Part shown: positions 1-7,263 of the stretch, piece by piece | Position numbering within the stretch: the first letter of the stretch is position 1 | How the letters are laid out: each line of letters begins with the position of its first letter | Position numbers and translations under genes: made by a program | Notes under the pieces: generated by a model | Databases searched by the model: none | What the model was told of the DNA's origin: nothing | The model's input: the letters and a program-made list of their open reading frames with translations, nothing else | Assembly (NCBI RefSeq): GCF_020715685.1 | Contig: NZ_CP085840.1 | Coordinates: 1,302,001 to 1,366,000, forward strand | DNA length: 64,000 nt | Direction: 5' to 3' | From: Dermatobacter hominis | Lineage (GTDB): Bacteria > Actinomycetota > Acidimicrobiia > Acidimicrobiales > Microtrichaceae

Positions 1-69
1 CAGCACGTGGTGGCGGGCCGGCTGCGTGGAGCCGGTGGACCCGCCGGAGGTCGAGGTCGTGGCGCTCAT
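1..69 (-). CDS. ilvN: Acetolactate synthase small (regulatory) subunit, 5' end only
   Basis: Only the first 23 codons are in the window; the gene leaves at the left edge. The product would be the ACT-domain regulatory subunit of acetohydroxyacid synthase, which confers valine feedback on the catalytic subunit. What is visible is a Ser/Thr/Gly-rich tail and then RHHVL, the way the first ACT strand of IlvN usually opens. Its ATG overlaps the ilvB stop codon as ATGA, the coupling usual for ilvBN. The identification rests on these few residues plus gene order, so it is partly inference. Confidence 0.75.
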   Translation of the reverse strand, partial: MSATTSTSGGSTGSTQPARHHVL

Positions 70-1871
70 CGGCCGCCCTCCCCCAGCGACGGGTCGACGA
101 CGATGTCGTCGTTGCTCAGGCCGGACGGGACCATGGGGAACACCTTCTCCGCGCTGTCGGTGCGGAACTCGAGCACGACCGGCCGGTCGTCGATCTCGTT
201 CGCCTTGTCGATGGCCGGACCGACCTCTTCGGGCGACTCGACCCGCATGGCGACACAGCCCATGGCCTCGGACCACTTGACGTAGTCGGGCAGGTCGGGC
301 GACAGGTACACCTCGGAGTAGCGCTCCTCGTAGAACATCTCCTGCCACTGGCGGACCATGCCCAGGTACGCGTTGTTGAGGATCGCGACCTTGACCGGGA
401 TGCGCTCGGTCGCCGCGGTGACGAGCTCCTGCGCCGTCATCTGGAAGCAGCCGTCGCCGTCCACGGCCCACACCATGCGGTCGGGCCGACCGACCTTGGC
501 CCCGATGGCCGCGGGGACCGAGAAGCCCATGGTCCCGGCGCCGCCGGAGTTGATCCAGGTGTAGGGGTGGTTGAACTGCCAGTACTGGCTGGTCCACATC
601 TGGTGCTGGCCGACGCCGCTCGCCACGATGCAGTCCTCGGGCGCCCGGTCCCGCAGCTCCTCGAGCACGTACTGCGGCTTAAGCAGACCGCCGCCCTCGG
701 AGCGCTCGTAGACCAGCGGGTACTTCTCCTGCCAGCCCGAGATGGTCTGCTTCCACGGCAGGCGGTCGTCGCGCTCGGACTGCGGGGCGTCGCCCTCGGT
801 GCGCTGGCGCAACACCCGGACGAGCTCCTCGATCACGAGCCGGCAGTCGCCGACGATCGGCACGTCGGGCCGTCGGACCTTGCCGAGCTCGGCCGGGTCG
901 ATGTCGACGTGGATGATCTTGGCGTCGGGGGCGAAGGCGTCGACCTTGCCGGTCACCCGGTCGTCGAAGCGGCTGCCCAGCGCGATCAGCAGGTCGGCCC
1001 GCTGCATGGCGGTGACCGCCGTGTAGTTGCCGTGCATGCCCGGCATGCCGAGGCAGAGCGGGTGGTCGTCGGGGAACGCGCCCCGCGCCATCAGCGTGGT
1101 CACCACCGGGATGTCGGTCAGCTCGGCCAGCGCTCGGAGCGCCTCGGCGGCGCGGGCCTTGAGGATGCCACCGCCTGCGTAGATGACCGGGCGCTCGGCC
1201 GCCAGGATGAGTTCGACCGCCTCCTTGACCTTCTTCGGGTGGCCCTTGGTGGTCGGCTTGTAGCCCGGCAGCGACGCCGCGACGTCGGCGTCCGACGGCC
1301 AGTACCAGTCCATCGCCGACGCCGGGTTCTTGGGGTCGACGATGTCCTTGGGGATGTCGACGAGCACCGGGCCGGGGCGACCGGTCGTGGCGATGTGGAA
1401 CGCCTGGCGGATCGCGAGCGGGATGTCCTCGGGCCGCGTCACCAGCTCGTTGTGCTTGGTGATCGACCGGGTGATCCCGACGATGTCGCACTCCTGGAAG
1501 GCGTCGGTCCCGATCGCCGGCCGGGGCACCTGGCCGGTGATGACGACCATCGGCACCGAGTCCATGAAGGCGTCGCAGATCGGGGTGACGATGTTGGTCG
1601 CCCCCGGACCCGACGTCACCATGGCCACGCCGGGGCGCCCGGTGGCATGCGCGTAGCCCTCGGCCATGTGGCCGGCACCCTGCTCGTGGCGCACGAGCAC
1701 GTGGCGGATCGGGCTGTCCAGGATCGGGTCGTACACCGGCAGGATCGCCCCGCCGGGCAGGCCGAAGATGACCTCGACGCCCTCGAGCTCGAGGGATCGG
1801 ATCAGTGCTTCACCACCGTTGGCGTTCATCGTGCTGCGTCCATCTGTCAGGGTCCGTCGGGCGTCGGTCAT
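66..1871 (-). CDS. ilvB: Acetolactate synthase large (catalytic) subunit
   Basis: Thiamine-diphosphate enzyme that condenses two pyruvates, or pyruvate and 2-ketobutyrate, in the first common step of valine, leucine and isoleucine synthesis. The catalytic glutamate lies in [14 protein letters not shown] near residue 64; the central domain follows, and the ThDP/Mg site is VDGDGCFQM with the paired Asn of ILNNAYLG in the C-terminal third. At 601 residues it is full length. Two starts are possible: ATG at 1871 or ATG at 1829 ([10 protein letters not shown]); neither has a convincing ribosome binding site, and the N-terminal tail of actinobacterial IlvB is variable. It is the first structural gene after an attenuator and is translationally coupled to ilvN. 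IlvB rather than another ThDP enzyme is well supported by the neighbours. Confidence 0.97.
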   Translation of the reverse strand: MTDARRTLTDGRSTMNANGGEALIRSLELEGVEVIFGLPGGAILPVYDPILDSPIRHVLVRHEQGAGHMAEGYAHATGRPGVAMVTSGPGATNIVTPICDAFMDSVPMVVITGQVPRPAIGTDAFQECDIVGITRSITKHNELVTRPEDIPLAIRQAFHIATTGRPGPVLVDIPKDIVDPKNPASAMDWYWPSDADVAASLPGYKPTTKGHPKKVKEAVELILAAERPVIYAGGGILKARAAEALRALAELTDIPVVTTLMARGAFPDDHPLCLGMPGMHGNYTAVTAMQRADLLIALGSRFDDRVTGKVDAFAPDAKIIHVDIDPAELGKVRRPDVPIVGDCRLVIEELVRVLRQRTEGDAPQSERDDRLPWKQTISGWQEKYPLVYERSEGGGLLKPQYVLEELRDRAPEDCIVASGVGQHQMWTSQYWQFNHPYTWINSGGAGTMGFSVPAAIGAKVGRPDRMVWAVDGDGCFQMTAQELVTAATERIPVKVAILNNAYLGMVRQWQEMFYEERYSEVYLSPDLPDYVKWSEAMGCVAMRVESPEEVGPAIDKANEIDDRPVVLEFRTDSAEKVFPMVPSGLSNDDIVVDPSLGEGGR

Positions 1872-1900
1872 CCGGGCCCCGGAGCGTGCGCCTCGGCCGG

Positions 1901-1933
1901 AAAACCGGAACGACCTCCCGAGAGGGAGGTCGT
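1901..1933 (-). terminator. Attenuator terminator in the ilvB leader
   Basis: Read on the minus strand, ACGACCTCCC, a TCTC loop and GGGAGGTCGT form a perfect 10-bp stem (1910-1933), followed by TCCGGTTTT. A run of four T after a GC stem is rare in this GC-rich window. It lies between a leader peptide rich in branched-chain codons and ilvB, so it is read as the terminator of an attenuation switch rather than the end of a transcript. Confidence 0.8.
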
Positions 1934-1935
1934 GT

Positions 1936-1969
1936 GGCGCACGCGCGGCTGAGGTCCCGGTCGTGCGCC
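1936..1969 (-). promoter_or_regulatory. Pause or protector hairpin of the ilvB attenuator
   Basis: GGCGCACG (1969-1962 on the minus strand) can pair with CGTGCGCC (1943-1936). The first arm overlaps the last base of the leader-peptide stop codon, so a ribosome ending or stalling there would decide whether this stem forms before the terminator. Its exact role (pause stem or part of an antiterminator) is inferred, not shown. Confidence 0.5.
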
Positions 1970-2004
1970 TAGGCGACTACGAGGAGGGTGCTCAGCTGGT
2001 GCAT
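1969..2004 (-). CDS. ilvB leader peptide [11 protein letters not shown]
   Basis: An 11-codon reading frame from ATG at 2004 to TAG at 1969, 35 bases before the attenuator stem. It carries Leu-Leu-Val-Val just before the stop and one further Leu, the amino acids made by the pathway it precedes. In the ilv attenuation mechanism, shortage of charged tRNA(Leu) or tRNA(Val) stalls the ribosome on these codons and lets transcription continue into ilvB. No strong ribosome binding site is visible. The codon content and position are seen directly; the mechanism is inferred from the known class of ilv leaders. Confidence 0.75.
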   Translation of the reverse strand: MHQLSTLLVVA

Positions 2005-2115
2005 CGGGGACAGTCTGCCCCCGGCCGACCCGATTCGCCAACCACTAGGACGGCGCCGGGATTTCTCCGGTCCAGATCCCGACAAGGGTTGTCGCTGTGC
2101 ACCCCTATATCTCGG

Positions 2116-2592
2116 TCAGGGGGAGCAGAGGCCGGTCACCGACAGGTCGTCGGGACCGGGGGCGCTGTCGTCGGCCACCGACAGGATCCCGCTGAGGTCG
2201 AAGGTGCCGTCGGCCTGCACGGTGACCGACCGGACGGCGCCCTCGCGGTCCTCGGACGAGCCCCGGTAGGTGACGCTCCCGGTGCCGTCCGGGGCCTTGA
2301 TCGTGAGCGTGTTGCCCGACTCGTCCTGCGCCGTGAGGTCGAGGGCCGTCTCGGACCCGCTCGTGCACGTCTGCAGCGTGAGCGTCACCTTCTCGGTCCC
2401 GATCATCACCTCGACGGAACCGTCGCCCGGCGTCGACTCCCCGGCGGTCGTGGTCGTCGCCTTCTCCGTGGTCGAGCTCGCGGTGGTGGAGCTCGCCGGA
2501 TCGTCGCTGTCGTCGCCGCAGCCGGCGAGGACGACGGTGGCGGCGAGCGCCACCAGCACGGCGAGCGGACGGAGGAGTCGGACCCGGGTCAT
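2116..2592 (-). CDS. Secreted lipoprotein, unknown function (LpqH-like layout)
   Basis: 158-residue lipoprotein. An N-terminal signal with arginines and a hydrophobic core ends in the lipobox VLAGC near residue 24, followed by an acidic and Ser/Thr-rich linker (roughly 25-58) and a compact beta-rich domain with two cysteines, TLQTCTSG and the terminal LCSP. That layout (lipobox, linker, small domain with an early and a terminal Cys) recalls the mycobacterial 19-kDa LpqH family, but I cannot show homology. The ATG is preceded by TAGCGT at 2601-2606 with an 8-base spacer, which supports this start and suggests the gene has its own leaderless promoter. It stands between the ilv leader and a second small lipoprotein on the same strand. 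Confidence 0.8.
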   Translation of the reverse strand: MTRVRLLRPLAVLVALAATVVLAGCGDDSDDPASSTTASSTTEKATTTTAGESTPGDGSVEVMIGTEKVTLTLQTCTSGSETALDLTAQDESGNTLTIKAPDGTGSVTYRGSSEDREGAVRSVTVQADGTFDLSGILSVADDSAPGPDDLSVTGLCSP

Positions 2593-2634
2593 GGGCTCCG
2601 ACGCTAGTTCGCGGTCAGTCGACCGCGACCGCCA

Positions 2635-2838
2635 TCACCCGCCCGGCGCCGGGTCCGACGGGCCGAGCGGGAACGGGCACACGCCGAAGTTCGCGTCGCA
2701 CATCGCCTTGTAGATGATGAAGAAGATCCCGTTGCCGAGCCACTGCGCCTCGGACTCGGTCGGGTTGGCGGTGCAGCCGACCCCGAGCCCCGCCATCGCC
2801 GCCGTGAGCACCACGACGATCGCCATCTTGAGCTTCAT
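2635..2838 (-). CDS. Small secreted lipoprotein, unknown
   Basis: 67 residues. MKLKMAIVVVLTAAMAGLG is a short signal peptide ending at a GVGC lipobox near residue 22; the mature part is about 45 residues with two more cysteines (AMCDANFGVCPF) that could form a disulfide. ATG at 2838 is chosen because AGGGAG lies about 8 bases before it; a GTG nine bases further out would leave that site inside the start region. I do not recognise the mature sequence. The next lipoprotein gene starts 42 bases beyond its stop. Confidence 0.65.
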   Translation of the reverse strand: MKLKMAIVVVLTAAMAGLGVGCTANPTESEAQWLGNGIFFIIYKAMCDANFGVCPFPLGPSDPAPGG

Positions 2839-2919
2839 GCCCCACACTCCCTGGTCGCCCCACGACCGCCCATCGGCGACCGTGCTGGTGCCGTTGTACC
2901 AGCGGGCGATCCGGCGCGG

Positions 2920-3504
2920 TCAGGGCGAAATCTCACCGCCGGTCCCGTCGCCCTCGCCGAGGACGAGCGGCAGGACGAGGGCCAGCGAGTCCGCCACGAA
3001 CGACTCGGTCCGGACGAGGTCCCTGAGCTCCTCGACGGTGACCCAGCGCGCGTCGATCACCTCGCCGTCGGCGAAGGTGACCGGCCCGTCCCACGTGGCC
3101 GTCCAGATCCTGGCGAGCTCGGCCACGTCCCGGTCGGCGTACGACACCGTCGTGCCCCCGGCGAGCGGCACGAGCGGGACCCCGACCACGCCGACCTCCT
3201 CCCCCAGCTCGCGCGCCGCGGCGTCGTCCCAGTCCTCGCCCGCCCGGACCACTCCCCCGGCGGCGAGGTCCCACCGGCTCGGCCACATGTCCTTGTGCGG
3301 GCTGCGCTGGTGGACGAGCACCCGGCCGGACGGGTCGCGCACGACCACGAACGTGCAGCGGTGGCGGAGGCGCTCGGCCCGCATCCGGGACCGGGTCACG
3401 ACCTCGAGGACGCGGCCGTCCTCGTCGACGACCTCGACCAGCTCCTCGCCGGCGCCCTCGGGCGGGCGCCCGCCGTGATCCGGTCCCTCGGTCCCCGTCG
3501 ACAT
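2920..3504 (-). CDS. Nudix hydrolase (YfcD-like)
   Basis: 194 residues. A complete Nudix box is present: G in GGVVRAGE, then REL and GEEVGV, fitting GX5EX7REUXEEXGU. The segment before it (HRCTFVVV...VLVHQRSP...W) and the opening VDEDGRVLEVV resemble the YfcD / isopentenyl-diphosphate-isomerase-like Nudix branch, enzymes that hydrolyse a nucleoside diphosphate linked to another group. The true substrate cannot be told from sequence. ATG at 3504 is only 24 bases from the divergent start at 3529, so the promoters of the two genes must overlap one another's coding region. Confidence 0.88.
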   Translation of the reverse strand: MSTGTEGPDHGGRPPEGAGEELVEVVDEDGRVLEVVTRSRMRAERLRHRCTFVVVRDPSGRVLVHQRSPHKDMWPSRWDLAAGGVVRAGEDWDDAAARELGEEVGVVGVPLVPLAGGTTVSYADRDVAELARIWTATWDGPVTFADGEVIDARWVTVEELRDLVRTESFVADSLALVLPLVLGEGDGTGGEISP

Positions 3505-3528
3505 GTCGGCGAAGGTACCGTCCGGCAC

Positions 3529-4074
3529 GTGGCCATCGGCGTGTACCCGGGCAGCTTCGACCCCCTCACGGTCGCCCACCTCGCCGTCGCGGACTCGGCC
3601 GTCCGCCACCTCGGCCTCGACCGGCTCGACCTGGCGATCTCCCGCGATGCGCTCGGCAAGGAGCACCTCGACGACGGCTCGGTCGATCGGCGGCGCGCCG
3701 CGATCCTCTCCGCGACCGCCGGCCGCCCATGGCTCGGCGTCGTGGTGGTCGACGCCCGCCTGATCGCCGAGGTGGCCGACGGCTACGACGCCGTCGTCAT
3801 GGGCGCCGACAAGTGGGCGCAGGTCGTCGACCCCGCCTGGTACGGCGGCGACGAGACGGCTCGGGACGCGGCGGTGGCCCGGCTCCCCAGGATCGCGGTG
3901 GCGCCACGCCACGGGCACCCGATCGTCGACCACCCCCTGCCGGGCGGACCGCCCGCGGCGACGCTGCTGCTGCCCGTGCCCGAGGAGTACGGGCACGTGT
4001 CGGCGACCGACGTGCGGGCGGGCCGGACCGAGTGGGCGGCGCAGCCCGACCAGGCCGGAGGGACGACGGAGTGA
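3529..4074 (+). CDS. Nucleotidyltransferase of the CoaD/NadD type
   Basis: 181 residues of the HIGH-superfamily nucleotidyltransferase fold. It opens AIGVYPGSFDPLTVAH, where TVAH stands for the (H/T)xGH nucleotide-binding motif, with the Gly replaced by Ala; near the end VSATDVRAGR matches the ISSTxVR motif that holds the ATP phosphates. Family members join ATP or CTP to a phosphorylated acceptor such as nicotinate mononucleotide or phosphopantetheine. The middle differs from true CoaD and NadD, so the substrate is left open. GTG at 3529 puts the conserved strand at the N-terminus as in relatives. The stop overlaps the next start as GTGA. Confidence 0.8.
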   Translation: MAIGVYPGSFDPLTVAHLAVADSAVRHLGLDRLDLAISRDALGKEHLDDGSVDRRRAAILSATAGRPWLGVVVVDARLIAEVADGYDAVVMGADKWAQVVDPAWYGGDETARDAAVARLPRIAVAPRHGHPIVDHPLPGGPPAATLLLPVPEEYGHVSATDVRAGRTEWAAQPDQAGGTTE

Positions 4075-4202
4075 ACGGGTGGTGGGCGGCGGCGGCCGCC
4101 GGCGTGCTGGCCGCCGTCGTCGGCGTGCGCGAGTACCTGCGGTGGAGGGGCGGCCGCTGGCACGGCGGCATGCGCTCCGGCAGCCGGCCCGACGAGGACT
4201 GA
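4071..4202 (+). CDS. Small single-pass membrane protein, unknown
   Basis: 43 residues beginning VNGWWAAAAAGVLAAVVGV, one hydrophobic segment, then a basic tail (REYLRWRGGRW) and an acidic end. GTG at 4071 overlaps the stop of the nucleotidyltransferase (GTGA), and GGAGGG sits about 8 bases upstream, so coupled translation is likely. No family is recognised; the case for a gene rests on the coupling, ribosome binding site and transmembrane character. Confidence 0.5.
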   Translation: MNGWWAAAAAGVLAAVVGVREYLRWRGGRWHGGMRSGSRPDED

Positions 4203-4286
4203 GCGGATCCCGCTCCGGCCCCGACCGGTCCCGACCACCGGCGACGCCGCCGGCGCGTGCTCCCGGCGATCGCGATCGCCGTCGGG

Positions 4287-5117
4287 CTACATCCGCCGGC
4301 CGGAACCGACCAGGCCGTCGTCGTCGGGGATGATCGCCTGGTGCAGGTGCACCGGCTCGGTCGGCGCCGGGGCGGCCACGCCCTCGGCCTCGGCCGTGCG
4401 CTCCAACCGCTTGCGGCGGTTGGTCGTCACCCGGATGTTCAGCATCTCGACCAGGACCGCGAAGGCGATCGCTGCGTAGATGTAGCCCTTCGGGATCTTG
4501 TTGCCGATGCCCTCGGCCACCAGGGTCACGCCGATCAGCAGCAGGAACGACAGGGCCAGCATCTTCACCGTGGGGTGCTGGTTCACGAACGTGTAGATCG
4601 CCTTGGAGGCGAACAGCATGATCCCCACGGCCGCCATGACGGCGACGACCATCACCGCCACGTAGTCGGTCATGCCGACGGCGGTGATCACCGAGTCGAT
4701 CGAGAACACGGCGTCGAGCAGCAGCACCTGCCCGATGACCGACGCGAACGTGGGCGCCGCCTTCTCGCTGGCGTGGTGCTCCTCGCCCTCGAGCTTGTGG
4801 TGGATCTCCATCGTCGCCTTGTAGATCAGGAAGACCCCGCCGCCGATGAGGATGAGGTCCTTGCCGGAGAACGAGCGCCCGGCCACCTCGAACAGCTCGG
4901 CCTTCAGGCTGATCACCCAACCGACGCCCAGCAGCAGCACCACCCGCATGGCCCCGGCCGCGAGCAGACCCGTCCGGCGGGCGCGGTCCTGCTGGTCCTC
5001 GGGCAGGCGCGACGCCAGGATCGAGATGAAGATCACGTTGTCGACCCCGAGGACGACCTCGAGGAAGAGCAGGGTGACGAGCGCCGACCAGATCTCGGGG
5101 TTGGTGATCCACTCCAT
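4287..5117 (-). CDS. TerC family integral membrane protein
   Basis: 276 residues with about seven to eight transmembrane helices. The family signatures are present: LEVVLGVDNVIFISILASRL in the first helix and LLLDAVFSIDSVITAVGM in the middle, each with the buried acidic residues thought to bind metal. TerC/Alx proteins export manganese or belong to tellurite-resistance membrane complexes; in actinobacteria lone copies are more likely linked to metal homeostasis or loading of secreted metalloenzymes. The C-terminal 45 residues are polar and probably cytoplasmic. ATG at 5117 has TACGCT at 5126-5131 with an 8-base spacer, so it looks separately transcribed from ilvD upstream. Confidence 0.92.
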   Translation of the reverse strand: MEWITNPEIWSALVTLLFLEVVLGVDNVIFISILASRLPEDQQDRARRTGLLAAGAMRVVLLLGVGWVISLKAELFEVAGRSFSGKDLILIGGGVFLIYKATMEIHHKLEGEEHHASEKAAPTFASVIGQVLLLDAVFSIDSVITAVGMTDYVAVMVVAVMAAVGIMLFASKAIYTFVNQHPTVKMLALSFLLLIGVTLVAEGIGNKIPKGYIYAAIAFAVLVEMLNIRVTTNRRKRLERTAEAEGVAAPAPTEPVHLHQAIIPDDDGLVGSGRRM

Positions 5118-5125
5118 GGCGGCGC

Positions 5126-5131
5126 AGCGTA
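5126..5131 (-). promoter_or_regulatory. -10 box of terC
   Basis: TACGCT on the minus strand, 8 bases before the ATG at 5117, placing the transcript start at or within a base or two of the start codon. Confidence 0.5.
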
Positions 5132-5202
5132 GGGGCGGCGCCGTTCGACGTGCGGTCGGCCGGTCGGGGCGGTGATGGGCGCGCCCGACGGCTGGAACCC
5201 GG

Positions 5203-5253
5203 CGTTCTGGCGACGGTTCCCGTCGTCAGGCGACGGAAACCGGCGCCAGAACG
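5203..5253 (-). terminator. Long hairpin between ilvD and terC
   Basis: CGTTCTGGCG (5203-5212) pairs perfectly with CGCCAGAACG (5244-5253); inside, GGTT-CCCGTCG and CGACGG-AAACC add a further ten pairs around a 5-base loop. It lies 16 bases past the ilvD stop and is read as its terminator. The outer GTTCTG/CAGAAC pair recurs in hairpins at 16.1, 17.5 and 63.8 kb. Confidence 0.65.
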
Positions 5254-5269
5254 GGAGGGAGGGCGCCCG

Positions 5270-7138
5270 TCAGTCGGGGCGGTGCGTGGAGACGATCTGG
5301 GAGATGTCCCGCACGGCGCCGCGCGACGCCGAGGTGGTCAGCGCGGCGTAGGCCTGCAGCGCGACCGACACCTGCCGGTCGCGGTCGTGGGGCGTCCACG
5401 CCGCGGCGCCCCGCTCCAGCTCGGCGGCGTGGCGACGGGCGAGCTCGGCGTCGTCGACCGCCAGGTTGATGGTGCGGTTCGGGATGTCGATCTCGATCGT
5501 GTCGCCGGTGCGGACGAGGCCGATGAGCCCGCCCTCGGCCGCCTCGGGCGAGGCATGGCCGATGCACAGGCCCGAGGTGCCGCCGGAGAAGCGCCCGTCG
5601 GTGAGCAGCGCGCACTCCTTCCCGAGGCCGCGGCTCTTGAGGTAGGTCGTCGGGTACAGCATCTCCTGCATGCCCGGACCGCCCTTGGGGCCCTCGTAGC
5701 GGATGACGACGACGTCGCCGGCGACGACCTCCTCGCCCAGGATCCCCTCGACGGCGTCGTCCTGGCTCTCGTAGACGCGGGCGGGGCCGGAGAACGTCCA
5801 GATCTCCTCGTCCACGCCCGCGGTCTTCACGATGCAGCCGTCGGGGGCGAGGTTGCCGAACAGCACGGCCAGCCCGCCCTCCGCGGAGTAGGCGTGCTCG
5901 ACGTCGCGGATGCAGCCGTGGGCACGGTCGGTGTCGAGCGAGTCCCAGCGCGTGGACTGGCTGAAGGCGACCTGCGTGGGGATGCCGGCGGGACCGGCCC
6001 GCCAGAACTCCTTGGCCTCGGCGGTGCAGGTGGGCCGGGCGATGTCCCACTGGTCGAGGGCCGCCGACATGGTCTCGGAGTGGACCGTCGGCGCCGCGGT
6101 GTCGATCAGGCCGGCGCGGTCCAGCTCGCCGAGGATGGCGGGGATGCCGCCCGCCCGGTGGACGTCCTCGATGTGGTACTTCTCGGTCGCCGGCGCCACC
6201 TTGCAGATGTTGGGCAGCTCACGGCTCAGGGCGTCGATGTCGGCCATGGTGAACGGGATCTCGCCCTCGTGGGCGGCGGCGAGCAGATGCAGCACGGTGT
6301 TCGTGCTGCCGCCCATGGCGATGTCGAGCGAGATGGCGTTGGTGAACGCCCGACGATCGGCGATCGACCGGGGCAGGACCGAGTCGTCGTCCTTCTCGTA
6401 GTAGCGACGGGCGATGTCGACGACCACCCGGCCGGCGCGCAGGAAGAGCTGCTCGCGGTCGGCGTGCGTGGCCACGACCGTGCCGTTGCCGGGGAGGCTC
6501 AGCCCGAGCGCCTCGGTGAGGCAGTTCATGGAGTTGGCGGTGAACATGCCGGAGCACGACCCGCACGTGGGGCACGCCGAGCGCTCGACCTCGGCGACCT
6601 CCTCGTCGCTCACGTTCTTGTCGCCGGCCTTCTGCATGGCCGAGATCAGGTCGACCTTGACCTCGGCGCCGGCCAGCCGGGTCTTGCCGGCCTCCATGGG
6701 ACCGCCCGACACGAACACCGTCGGGATGTTCAGGCGCATGGCGGCCATGAGCATGCCCGGGGTGATCTTGTCGCAGTTCGAGATGCACACCAGGGCGTCC
6801 GCGCAGTGAGCGTTGACCATGTACTCGACGGAGTCGGCGATCAGGTCCCGGCTGGGGAGGCTGTAGAGCATCCCGCCGTGGCCCATGGCGATGCCGTCGT
6901 CGACGGCGATCGAGTTGAACTCCTTGGCGACGCCGCCGGCGGCCGCGATCTCGCCCGCGACGAGCTGACCGAGGTCCTTGAGGTGCACGTGACCCGGCAC
7001 GAACTGGGTGAACGAGTTGGCGACGGCGATGATCGGCTTGTCGAAGTCGTCGTCGGTCATGCCCGTCGCCCGCCACAGGGCACGGGCACCGGCCATGTTG
7101 CGGCCGTGCGTGGTGGTGTGGGATCGGTACTCGGGCAC
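5270..7138 (-). CDS. ilvD: Dihydroxy-acid dehydratase
   Basis: Iron-sulfur enzyme that dehydrates dihydroxy-isovalerate and dihydroxy-methylvalerate, the third step of branched-chain amino acid synthesis. At 622 residues it is the long type. Cluster cysteines are visible at C122 ([11 protein letters not shown]) and C195 (CPTCGSC), with Mg ligands around D80/D81 and K124; [12 protein letters not shown] is also conserved. The start is GTG at 7138, chosen because TAGCCT lies 6 bases upstream. It is monocistronic: a hairpin follows it and a 125-base gap precedes it. It shares a pathway with ilvBN at the left edge but is separated from it by five unrelated genes. Confidence 0.96.
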   Translation of the reverse strand: MPEYRSHTTTHGRNMAGARALWRATGMTDDDFDKPIIAVANSFTQFVPGHVHLKDLGQLVAGEIAAAGGVAKEFNSIAVDDGIAMGHGGMLYSLPSRDLIADSVEYMVNAHCADALVCISNCDKITPGMLMAAMRLNIPTVFVSGGPMEAGKTRLAGAEVKVDLISAMQKAGDKNVSDEEVAEVERSACPTCGSCSGMFTANSMNCLTEALGLSLPGNGTVVATHADREQLFLRAGRVVVDIARRYYEKDDDSVLPRSIADRRAFTNAISLDIAMGGSTNTVLHLLAAAHEGEIPFTMADIDALSRELPNICKVAPATEKYHIEDVHRAGGIPAILGELDRAGLIDTAAPTVHSETMSAALDQWDIARPTCTAEAKEFWRAGPAGIPTQVAFSQSTRWDSLDTDRAHGCIRDVEHAYSAEGGLAVLFGNLAPDGCIVKTAGVDEEIWTFSGPARVYESQDDAVEGILGEEVVAGDVVVIRYEGPKGGPGMQEMLYPTTYLKSRGLGKECALLTDGRFSGGTSGLCIGHASPEAAEGGLIGLVRTGDTIEIDIPNRTINLAVDDAELARRHAAELERGAAAWTPHDRDRQVSVALQAYAALTTSASRGAVRDISQIVSTHRPD

Positions 7139-7144
7139 GTCGCG

Positions 7145-7150
7145 AGGCTA
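7145..7150 (-). promoter_or_regulatory. -10 box of ilvD
   Basis: TAGCCT on the minus strand, 6 bases before the GTG at 7138; it argues for this start and a leaderless message. The 125 bases between ilvD and the cyclase gene also hold a small perfect stem, CGCCCGAC/GTCGGGCG at 7193-7210, without a T-run. Confidence 0.55.
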
Positions 7151-7263
7151 TCCCCGCCCCGGTGCGCCGCCGCAGCCGGGTTTCCCTGCCCTCGCCCGAC
7201 CCGTCGGGCGGCGCGGTCCTGCGCTGCTGCGCCACCCCGTCCGAGACGGAGTGCGCGACGCCG

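Noticed and set aside
567-1952. 461-codon plus-strand frame opposite ilvB
   Set aside because: Shadow frame rich in Arg, Val and His with no recognisable domain.
2920-5112. A 730-codon minus-strand frame
   Set aside because: Only its last 194 codons (Nudix hydrolase) look like protein; the rest is Arg/Pro-rich shadow of TerC and the nucleotidyltransferase.
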